Assembly: GCA_018056725.1 (NCBI GenBank)
Contig: JAGPFF010000018.1
Coordinates: 1-40,110 of the forward strand
DNA from: Anaerolineaceae bacterium
GTDB taxonomy: Bacteria; Chloroflexota; Anaerolineae; Anaerolineales; Anaerolineaceae
Reading direction: 5' to 3'
DNA: 40,110 nt
Positions 33,517 through 40,110 of this stretch are shown piece after piece. Each line of letters begins with the position of its first letter. The stretch's first letter is position 1. A model generated the notes under the pieces. It searched no databases and was not told the origin of the DNA. It saw only the letters and a program-made list of their open reading frames with translations. A program made the translations under genes and the position numbers.

Positions 33517-33657
33517 TTATTAAAAAATAAAGAAATTAAACATAATACGATTCAAATGATGTATAATTTAAAATCGTTGTAGCCCTGAAACATTTTTGAT
33601 GTTTCCCGTTTATCACATTGAAAAGGGCTAATTCTAACGCCGGAGTGCATAAATCTT

Positions 33658-34893
33658 ATGGACCAGAATGTTACCGATAACACAGAGGGGGTAAACCCGG
33701 AAAACACCCAGAATGACAATAACATGGCTTCTTTGCTCGAAAAAGAAGGGCTAGGAATTGATTTTCCAACCCAGGGTGAAATTCGTAAAGGTGTGGTCGT
33801 AAGCATCACTCCCGGCCAAATCCTTGTCAGCGTAGGAACCAAGTCAGAAGGGATCATTACGGGCAAGGAATACGAGCTTATTCCCAGTGATGAACTGGCA
33901 AATCTCAAAGTTGGTCAGGAAATTTCCGTTTATGTGGTTAACCCTGAAGACTCCAACGGAAATTTAATCCTTTCGTACATGCGCGCCAGAGAAGAAGAAG
34001 GGTGGAAAGAAGTGGAGGATTTGCTGGCAAGCAAACAGCCCACTCACAGCACCATCATTGGCTATAACAAAGGCGGTCTAATCGTGCCAATCGGGGGGTT
34101 GCGCGGTTTCGTACCGGCTTCACAAATCAGCCTTTCACGACGCACTGGTGTTTCAGGTGAAACCCCGGAACAGCGCTGGGGAAAGATGATCGGTGAAAAA
34201 ATTGACGTTTGCGTCATCGAAGTTGATCGAGAACGCCGCCGTCTGATCCTCTCTGAACGGGCTGCTTCAACCGAAACCCGCGAATCCGTACGCGAACGCG
34301 TGCTGGATGAACTCAAGGAGGGCAGTGTTTACACTGGTCGCATTACCAGCATTGCAGATTTTGGTATTTTCGTCAACGTGAATGGCGCGGATGGCTTGGT
34401 CCATATGTCCGAGATCGCCTGGGATCGCATTCCACACCCGGCAGAAATTTACAAAGTCGGTCAGGAAATCAAGGTCAAGGTCATCAACATCGATCACGAG
34501 AAAAAGCGCATCGGTCTGTCAATCCGCCAGCTGCAAAATGATCCCTGGGACGAGAAAGCCGCCCAATTCCAGGTTGGTCAACTGGTTGAAGGAACCATCA
34601 CCCGTCTGACCAAATTCGGTGCTTTCGCCCGTCTGACGGACGATATTGAAGGTCTGATTCATATCTCGGAGATCAGCGAACGGCGCATTGAGCACCCCAA
34701 AGAAGTGCTTAAAGAAGGGGATGTTGTCACCTTGCGTATCATCAAAGTGGATCCGAGTGTTCATCGCATTGGCTTAAGCCTGCGGCGGGTAGATTCAATG
34801 GCTTATGCCGACATGGATTGGCAAGCTCTTGAAGGAATCCTCAATGATGATGAAGATGCCTCTAATAAACCTGAGGAAAAACCCGCAGAATAA
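33658..34893 (+). CDS. rpsA: S1 RNA-binding domain protein (ribosomal protein S1-like)
   Basis: A 411-residue protein with four S1 (OB-fold) repeats. They begin near GEIRKGVVVSITPGQI (about 40), STIIGYNKGGLIVPIGGLRGFVP (about 130), GSVYTGRITSIADFGIFVNV (about 223) and GQLVEGTITRLTKFGAFARL (about 308). The last two carry the canonical FGIFV/FGAFA and GL(V/I)H(M/I)SEI patterns, and an acidic tail ends the protein. S1 binds mRNA and helps initiate translation; four repeats fit the short S1 forms found outside Proteobacteria. GGAG lies 12 bases before the ATG, a long spacing. The gap of 141 bases from secA holds a possible -10 TATAAT at 33562-33567. Confidence 0.92.
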   Translation: MDQNVTDNTEGVNPENTQNDNNMASLLEKEGLGIDFPTQGEIRKGVVVSITPGQILVSVGTKSEGIITGKEYELIPSDELANLKVGQEISVYVVNPEDSNGNLILSYMRAREEEGWKEVEDLLASKQPTHSTIIGYNKGGLIVPIGGLRGFVPASQISLSRRTGVSGETPEQRWGKMIGEKIDVCVIEVDRERRRLILSERAASTETRESVRERVLDELKEGSVYTGRITSIADFGIFVNVNGADGLVHMSEIAWDRIPHPAEIYKVGQEIKVKVINIDHEKKRIGLSIRQLQNDPWDEKAAQFQVGQLVEGTITRLTKFGAFARLTDDIEGLIHISEISERRIEHPKEVLKEGDVVTLRIIKVDPSVHRIGLSLRRVDSMAYADMDWQALEGILNDDEDASNKPEEKPAE

Positions 34894-34916
34894 CCCTATT
34901 CGTTCTAAACGATTCG

Positions 34917-34942
34917 AGCGCACCTTAAGGGGTGCGCTTTTG
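34917..34942 (+). terminator. Rho-independent terminator after the S1 gene
   Basis: AGCGCACC (34917-34924) and GGTGCGCT (34931-34938) form an 8-bp stem followed by TTTTGATTT. Confidence 0.85.
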
Positions 34943-35025
34943 ATTTATACGTTCGATCCTGGACAAAATTTAAGGTTATACTATCAAGAAGCGAAATCTA
35001 CTGATTGTTGTTCGAAGGATCATCC

Positions 35026-35511
35026 ATGTCAAATTTGGAAGCGCCCAAAGAGCAAACCAAGCCTGTGATAGACGCGGAAAAACACTATCCGATTCCCCGG
35101 ATGCGCATTCGCTTTTTCCTGATTACCACCCTGGCAGGCTTCGTAATCTTTATGGTTGGTGCCCGACCCGGCTTAATCGGCTTGGATCGCAGCCCGGTAG
35201 TCGGGTTCATCCAAATTGCGGTGATGCTGGTAGGCATCGCGATTATTTGCATTGGCGGGTATGCATCGATACATGCCCTATGGTGCAGGCGCCCCCCCAG
35301 CATTGCCGCGGACATTGGCTGGCGATTGGTCAGCACCGGTTTTGTAGTCAATATTTTTTCGGGTTTTGCCGATATTTTCGGTATTGGTACACATCCTCTG
35401 CCAGGTGTGCCCTATTTTGGTGTATGGCAAGCCAGAGGTATGGAAATCGGCTGTGCCATCATTGCCATCGGTTTTATCCTTATGTTCCCGTTTCAACAAA
35501 AAGAAAAATAG
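35026..35511 (+). CDS. Hypothetical four-helix membrane protein
   Basis: A 161-residue protein that I do not recognise. After a polar N-terminus (about 25 residues) come four hydrophobic segments: FFLITTLAGFVIFMVGA, VVGFIQIAVMLVGIAIICIG, LVSTGFVVNIFSGFADIFGI and IGCAIIAIGFILMFPF, ending QQKEK. AAGGATCATCC precedes the ATG at 35026; an upstream in-frame TTG at 35005 has no such site. It stands alone between the S1 gene terminator and a convergent flavoprotein gene. It is probably lipid-embedded; nothing more can be said. Confidence 0.8.
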   Translation: MSNLEAPKEQTKPVIDAEKHYPIPRMRIRFFLITTLAGFVIFMVGARPGLIGLDRSPVVGFIQIAVMLVGIAIICIGGYASIHALWCRRPPSIAADIGWRLVSTGFVVNIFSGFADIFGIGTHPLPGVPYFGVWQARGMEIGCAIIAIGFILMFPFQQKEK

Positions 35512-35520
35512 CGCTTTGAT

Positions 35521-36849
35521 CTAGCCAAGCCCCATTATTTTCAGCATTTCTTCATTCGTTCGATACTTCACCTTTTCCAGGTCACCATCAACAGCGCGCT
35601 GGCGCTCATCTTCGATTAATTTTCTTAAGTCCTCTTTACGTACCACAGGGCAGCGGAGATTTGCTAATCGTTCTTCTAATTCCATGGCAGGAATGCCTGG
35701 TTCCCCCTCCAGCTGACCCAGATAGTTTAAAATGGCTTCAGCGGCGTTTACACCATCTTTCCTTGCGTTCCCCACCAGACCACTGGAAGGCACCCTCGCC
35801 CAGCCGGCTAAAAATATGCCCTTCATCGGCTCGCCCGTCCGGGGATCTTCAACTTCGTAGGACTGACCCTCAATCGGAAAGGCGGGATGCCGCGCGCGTA
35901 GAAATTCATTTCGGTTCAAGGGCAATCCCAAATCAGATTCCACCCGGTCACCGATGGCAAAAATGACTGTATCCGCCATTAATTCCCGGAGGATTCCGAC
36001 TCCACGGGCAAGGATGGTATCCTCTTCCCGTACCAGAGTATTCTCCTCCAAAACCACACTTTTGACTGCTTGATCGGCATTCCCCCGGATCTCGGTTGGT
36101 GAAACAAGAAAATGCATCTGAACGACTGCTTTTCCAGTAGAATAATCTCCTTTGTCCTCAGTTTCTCGGAAGAAGGCGAATTCTTCTTCAGGATTTTGAC
36201 CGAGCGACAGCATCACCGGTGCCACCCGCTCAATCTCCTTCTCCAGGGCATTCAGGTCAAAAGCCCGGATGATGGTTTCCAATTCCTTGCGGGTAAACTT
36301 GATCTCCGCCGGACCTCGCCTGACGCAGATATGGACTTCTTCAACTTGAGGCAAAGTGATCAGATAGCGGGTGACATCCGCCATCACATTGCCAGCGCCA
36401 ACAATAACAACACGTTTGCCAATGTGAATGGGCATCGTGCTGTAAGGAGGAAGGCGGTTGTAATGGTATACCAGGTCTTTGGCGTGATAGACCCCATTGA
36501 GGGTCTCTCCAGGAATACCCAGCCACTTGGTTCCCTGCGCGCCACTGGCGACTAAAATCGCTGGAATTCCCCAGCTAATGAGATCTGACAGGCTTAAACA
36601 GCGATTATTACCGACCGGTAAATTTCCATAATAATGTACCCTTTCACAGGCAAGAATTTGCTCAAATTGTCGGCGTAAGCCATCTTTCAATACCCGTTTG
36701 GTCGGGTAAATCCCGTATTCCGCCATCCCACCCGGTTTGATATCCCGGTTGAAGATGGCAACCTCAATTCCTTCGCCCGTCAGCTTGTAAGCTGAAAACA
36801 ATCCCGCCGGTCCTGCCCCAATTATTGCCACCGGAATTTTACCTGTCAT
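35521..36849 (-). CDS. FAD-dependent NAD(P)H oxidoreductase, adrenodoxin-reductase/GltD-like
   Basis: A 442-residue two-dinucleotide-fold flavoprotein. FAD-binding VAIIGAGPAGLFSAYKL (about 6-22) is followed by PGGMAEYGIYPTKRVLKDG, and the NADPH fold is RVVIVGAGNVMADVTRYL (about 144-161). Near the C-terminus GIFLAGWARVPSSGLVGNARKDG is the hallmark of ferredoxin-NADP reductases of the adrenodoxin type and the glutamate synthase small subunit. It lacks the N-terminal 4Fe-4S domain of GltD. Start ATG 36849 has AAGGATCAATC in front; longer in-frame starts overlap the divergent promoter. Its partner is probably a ferredoxin or a separate iron-sulfur subunit; none is adjacent. Confidence 0.88.
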   Translation of the reverse strand: MTGKIPVAIIGAGPAGLFSAYKLTGEGIEVAIFNRDIKPGGMAEYGIYPTKRVLKDGLRRQFEQILACERVHYYGNLPVGNNRCLSLSDLISWGIPAILVASGAQGTKWLGIPGETLNGVYHAKDLVYHYNRLPPYSTMPIHIGKRVVIVGAGNVMADVTRYLITLPQVEEVHICVRRGPAEIKFTRKELETIIRAFDLNALEKEIERVAPVMLSLGQNPEEEFAFFRETEDKGDYSTGKAVVQMHFLVSPTEIRGNADQAVKSVVLEENTLVREEDTILARGVGILRELMADTVIFAIGDRVESDLGLPLNRNEFLRARHPAFPIEGQSYEVEDPRTGEPMKGIFLAGWARVPSSGLVGNARKDGVNAAEAILNYLGQLEGEPGIPAMELEERLANLRCPVVRKEDLRKLIEDERQRAVDGDLEKVKYRTNEEMLKIMGLG

Positions 36850-36943
36850 GATTGATCCTTGTATTCCTGAAATGTCGAGTACAGAAAGCGTCCCATTCCC
36901 TATCCGTATTATATCCACTTCCCTTTCTTGCATGGATTGCTTA

Positions 36944-36952
36944 TGCTATATT
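36944..36952 (+). promoter_or_regulatory. Extended -10 promoter of the M16 peptidase pair
   Basis: TGC-TATATT lies 29 bases before the ATG at 36981; a weak -35 TTTCTT is 17 bases upstream of the -10. It drives the rightward operon, divergent from the flavoprotein gene. Confidence 0.55.
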
Positions 36953-36980
36953 TACATTCATACATTACACTAGAGGCATT

Positions 36981-38261
36981 ATGAGCGAACCAATTAATGA
37001 ATATCAGTTAGATAATGGATTAAAAATATTGCTTAAAGAAATCCACACCGCACCCATCATCAGTCACTGGGTATGGTACCGGGTGGGTTCGCGTTACGAA
37101 AAACCGGGGCAAACAGGTATTTCCCACTGGGTGGAGCACATGCAGTTTAAAGGGACGCCGGCATTCCCTGCTGGAATTCTGGATAAAGCCATTTCAAGAG
37201 ACGGAGGCGTTTGGAATGCCTTCACCCATCTGGACTGGACAACTTTCTTCGAGACCATGCCGGCAGATAAGATCGATCTCTCCATCGCGCTTGAAGCCGA
37301 TCGAATGGTAAACAGTCTCTTTGATCCGGAGGAGGTGGAATCTGAACGCACAGTGGTGATTTCGGAGCGTGAAGGGAGTGAAAATGATCCTCTCTTCCTG
37401 TTGGACGAGGCTGTTCAGATGGCTGCCTTCCAACATCACCCTTACCGCCATGAAGTCATTGGCTCCATCGAAGACCTGAAAGCCATTACCCGCAACGAAT
37501 TGTACGAGCACTACCGCAAGTATTACAACCCTGCCAATGCTGTGGTGACTGTGGCAGGAGATTTTGATACTGCAGAGATGCTGGATAAAATAAAAGCTGC
37601 CTACGGCGGGTTGAAAGGTCAACCACTGTCTCCCCTGAACCTCTTAAGAGAAGATAAACTGGCTGGCGAGCAACATGTGGATGTTTATGGTCCGGGAGAA
37701 ACCACGTATCTTCAAATCGCCTACCGGGCACCTGCGGCAAAGGAAAATGACTTTTTTGCCTTTACCATTCTGGATAGCCTGCTAACAGGTCCCAACAGCC
37801 TCAATATGTTCGGCGGAGGCAGTATTTCGAACAAAACCTCCCGCCTGTACCGCCGCCTGGTGGAAAAAGAATTCGCCATCAGTGTTAATGGTTCGTTGCA
37901 GGCAACCGTCGATCCATACATCTATACCATATCGATAACTGTTCATCCGGATCACAGCGCACAGGAAGTGCTTGAACAGGTCGATCAGGAATTGGACCGC
38001 CTGCGCCAGCATTGGGCGACACAGGCAGAAGTGGAGCGAGCTGCCAAACAAGCCCGCGCGCTCTTTGTTTACGGCAGCGAAAACATCACCAATCAGGGAT
38101 TCTGGCTGGGTTACTCGGAAATATTCGCCCAGTACTCCTGGTTCTTGAATTACACTGATAAACTATCCCGGATTACGGCTGATGACGTGCGGAACATTTT
38201 GCATCAATACCTCAATCCCGCTCAGAGGGTGATTGGAATTTATCACCCTGAGGAAGCCTAG
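36981..38261 (+). CDS. M16-family zinc metallopeptidase, catalytic subunit
   Basis: A 426-residue M16 peptidase of the processing-peptidase type. The inverted zinc motif HWVEH (H49, E52, H53) is intact, and the second glutamate region EREGSENDPLFLLDEAV lies about 75 residues downstream. The ATG at 36981 has AGAGGC in front; a frame extended upstream to 36852 would cover the promoter region and is rejected. No signal peptide, so it is cytoplasmic. It lies two bases before its partner M16 gene; the two probably form a heterodimer. Substrates may be peptides or processing intermediates. Confidence 0.93.
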   Translation: MSEPINEYQLDNGLKILLKEIHTAPIISHWVWYRVGSRYEKPGQTGISHWVEHMQFKGTPAFPAGILDKAISRDGGVWNAFTHLDWTTFFETMPADKIDLSIALEADRMVNSLFDPEEVESERTVVISEREGSENDPLFLLDEAVQMAAFQHHPYRHEVIGSIEDLKAITRNELYEHYRKYYNPANAVVTVAGDFDTAEMLDKIKAAYGGLKGQPLSPLNLLREDKLAGEQHVDVYGPGETTYLQIAYRAPAAKENDFFAFTILDSLLTGPNSLNMFGGGSISNKTSRLYRRLVEKEFAISVNGSLQATVDPYIYTISITVHPDHSAQEVLEQVDQELDRLRQHWATQAEVERAAKQARALFVYGSENITNQGFWLGYSEIFAQYSWFLNYTDKLSRITADDVRNILHQYLNPAQRVIGIYHPEEA

Positions 38262-38263
38262 AC

Positions 38264-39568
38264 ATGAAAACAAAGCTACCCATCCACAGCTCCATTCCAG
38301 GTCCGGAGGATATTCATCGATCAACGCTCTCCAATGGCATCGTCCTCTTATCCCGGCGCAACGAAAACAGCGCCTCAGTGGTGCTATCAGGGTATTTTGC
38401 CACCGGCAGCCAGTTTGACCCGCTGGAAAAACTTGGGCTGGCAAATTTCACCGCCCTCGGCTTGATGCGGGGCACAAAAAACAGCACCTTTCATGAACTG
38501 TATGACCGGTTGGAATCTGCCGGGGCAAGCTTTGGGTATGGCGCGAGTGTCCATACAACGAGTTTCAGCGGACGATCTCTTGCCGAGGATCTGCCATTAC
38601 TTTTTTCCACCCTGGCTGAAAGCCTGATCCATCCCACTTTCCCGGCTGACCGCATCAACCGGCTCAAATCGCAATTACTCACCGGTCTGGCAATACGCGC
38701 CCAGAGCACCCAGGATATGGCTGCCATCGAATTTGATGCATCTTTATTTCCCAATCATCCGTATGGTCGACCCGAAGACGGGTACCCTGAGACGATTAAA
38801 GCGATCGCACCCTCTGATCTGGTTGAATTTCACCATAGATACTACCGTCCGGAAGGAATGGTTATCACTGTAGTTGGCGCGGTGGAACCTCAACAGGTGA
38901 TGGAACTGGCTGAACGATACCTTGGTAGTTGGCAAAATCCTCTGCCAATCGAATCTCCTTTCTTCCCCCCTGTCCAACCCCTTCAGAATGGGATTTATAA
39001 AAAAGTCCTCTTACCCGGAAAGAGTCAATCTGACCTGGTTATGGGCACGCTTGGACCCAGGCGGAATGACCCTGATTACCTGCCAGCTTCTCTGGGAAAT
39101 AGTATTCTGGGACAATTTGGCTTGATGGGCAGGATTGGGGATTCCGTGCGGGAAAAATCAGGTCTGGCGTATTATGCCTCCACTAACCTAAACGCCTGGA
39201 AAGAAAGCGGATCCTGGGAAATTGCCGCTGGCGTTAACCCGGAAAATGTTGAAAAAGCAATCGCCTTAATCAAAACCGAATTAAGGCAATTCATCAACCA
39301 ATTGGTGACGGTGGAGGAGCTGGAGGATAATCAAAACAACTTCATCGGTCGGATGCCTCTCTCGCTTGAATCCAATGCTGGTGTGGCTAATTCTCTCTTG
39401 AACCTGGAACGCTTTGACCTTGGATTGGATTTCCTCCAGCGGTATCCCTCGCTCATCCGCGCAGTCACTCGTGAACAAATACTGGAGACTGCCAGGAAGT
39501 ATATCGATCCAGAGTGTCTGGTGACGGTCATTGCCGGACCGGATGAGAAAGAAGGCAAAGCTAGATGA
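38264..39568 (+). CDS. M16-family peptidase, non-catalytic subunit
   Basis: A 434-residue M16 protein with the same two-domain fold, but the HxxEH zinc site is replaced by LANFTALGL in the equivalent position (about 65-75). The substrate-binding R...Y pair of the second half is kept in LGQFGLMGRIGDSVREKSGLAYYAS (about 277-305, written here only as a landmark around R290 and Y305). Such inactive partners complete the active site of the catalytic subunit encoded just upstream. The stop overlaps the acpS start (ATGA). Confidence 0.92.
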   Translation: MKTKLPIHSSIPGPEDIHRSTLSNGIVLLSRRNENSASVVLSGYFATGSQFDPLEKLGLANFTALGLMRGTKNSTFHELYDRLESAGASFGYGASVHTTSFSGRSLAEDLPLLFSTLAESLIHPTFPADRINRLKSQLLTGLAIRAQSTQDMAAIEFDASLFPNHPYGRPEDGYPETIKAIAPSDLVEFHHRYYRPEGMVITVVGAVEPQQVMELAERYLGSWQNPLPIESPFFPPVQPLQNGIYKKVLLPGKSQSDLVMGTLGPRRNDPDYLPASLGNSILGQFGLMGRIGDSVREKSGLAYYASTNLNAWKESGSWEIAAGVNPENVEKAIALIKTELRQFINQLVTVEELEDNQNNFIGRMPLSLESNAGVANSLLNLERFDLGLDFLQRYPSLIRAVTREQILETARKYIDPECLVTVIAGPDEKEGKAR

Positions 39569-39942
39569 CCCACATTGCTTCAGGTATTGATCTGGTAAAA
39601 ATTAACCGCTTCAGAACTCTGGATTCAGGAATCAAGGCGCGTTTTATTCAGCGTGTTTTCACCCCGCGGGAGATGGAAGTATGCGGCGACCGCGATGACA
39701 GCCTGGCTGGACGCTTTGCAGCCAAAGAAGCTGTAGCAAAAGCCCTGGGCTGCGGGATTGGTGAAGTGGGTTGGAAGGATATTGAAACACTGGAAGATGA
39801 GTGCGGCAAGCCGGAACTTTACCTTCACCGTTCCGCACGGGTGCGCGCCGAGAGCCTCGGTTGGACAAGCTGGTCCATTTCAATCAGCCACACCTCCGAT
39901 TACGCAGTAGCAATGGTCACGGCTTTGGTTGAGGGGGATTAA
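39565..39942 (+). CDS. acpS: Holo-[acyl-carrier-protein] synthase
   Basis: A 125-residue phosphopantetheinyl transferase that activates acyl carrier protein with the 4'-phosphopantetheine of CoA. The metal-binding aspartate is in SGIDLVKINRF (about 6-16), and the second signature is LAGRFAAKEAVAKALG (about 47-62), with SISHTSDYAVAMV near the end. It overlaps the M16 gene by four bases. Confidence 0.96.
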   Translation: MTHIASGIDLVKINRFRTLDSGIKARFIQRVFTPREMEVCGDRDDSLAGRFAAKEAVAKALGCGIGEVGWKDIETLEDECGKPELYLHRSARVRAESLGWTSWSISISHTSDYAVAMVTALVEGD

Positions 39943-39957
39943 GCAGGGCGGGCAAAG

Positions 39958-40110
39958 ATGAAACTGCTCGCGGTCAGCGACACCGAGATCGCCATGCTTT
40001 ACAGCCCCCTGATCAAGGAGCGATTTCAGGATGTGGACCTGATCCTCTCCTGTGGTGACCTGCCCTATTATTACATCGAATACATGATCAGCATGCTGAA
40101 TGTTCTCTGT
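39958..40110 (+). CDS. Metallophosphoesterase-like protein, 5' part only
   Basis: Fifty-one codons up to the window edge. MKLLAVSDTE at the start and LILSCGDLPYYYIEYM resemble the first metal-binding strands of calcineurin-like phosphoesterases (D-x-H and GDxx motifs, though here SDTE lacks the usual histidine). Ribosome binding site GGGCGGGCAAAG precedes the ATG, 15 bases after acpS. The rest is outside the window, so the assignment is provisional. Confidence 0.6.
   Translation, partial: MKLLAVSDTEIAMLYSPLIKERFQDVDLILSCGDLPYYYIEYMISMLNVLC

Noticed and set aside
1..40110. CRISPR arrays, tRNA/rRNA genes, transposases, prophage genes
   Set aside because: No regularly spaced repeats, no tRNA-like cloverleaf or rRNA stretches and no transposase or phage-type proteins were recognised on reading both strands.

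Overview
The window reads as a chromosomal segment of an anaerobic, carbohydrate-fermenting bacterium, most likely an Anaerolineae-type Chloroflexota. This is an inference from three things: a very long SecA (about 1349 residues, with large insertions), sugar-binding lipoproteins followed by Thr/Pro/Ala-rich linkers, and the mix of sugar ABC transport with household genes. I see no tRNA or rRNA genes, insertion sequences, phage genes or CRISPR arrays.

Region 1 (about 1-14 kb) handles carbohydrates. A plus-strand operon (47-5514) encodes an FGGY sugar kinase, a sugar isomerase/epimerase, a zinc polyol dehydrogenase, a VOC protein and an OYE-type flavoprotein, and ends at a clear terminator. 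A DUF4380 protein follows. A minus-strand operon (13.8 to 6.6 kb) runs from a near-consensus promoter through a sugar-binding lipoprotein, two permeases, a cytoplasmic GH100-like glycosidase and a GH31 lipoprotein. It has no ATPase gene and no dedicated regulator.

Region 2 (14-22.3 kb) mixes redox and membrane functions: XdhC and a MobA-like nucleotidyltransferase for molybdenum-cofactor enzymes, a GlsB/YeaQ membrane protein, a TerC-family protein with a structured leader, a GNAT acetyltransferase, an OsmC-family protein, malic enzyme, a thioredoxin-CcdA fusion and a ROK sugar kinase. The most notable object is the OsmC gene (17852-18346, minus). It has an in-frame UGA exactly where the family's first redox cysteine is expected, intact reading frame on both sides, and a hairpin right after the UGA that fits the bacterial SECIS layout. 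I interpret it as a selenocysteine-containing OsmC peroxidase that ordinary gene calling would cut to 66 residues.

Region 3 (22.4-40.1 kb) is mainly housekeeping on the plus strand: rplS, a C26 amidohydrolase, murI, homoserine dehydrogenase, folK, folP, a GT2 glycosyltransferase, dihydrolipoamide dehydrogenase, secA, an S1-domain protein, a small membrane protein, a minus-strand adrenodoxin-reductase-like flavoprotein, a pair of M16 peptidase subunits, acpS, and the start of a metallophosphoesterase-like gene that runs off the end.
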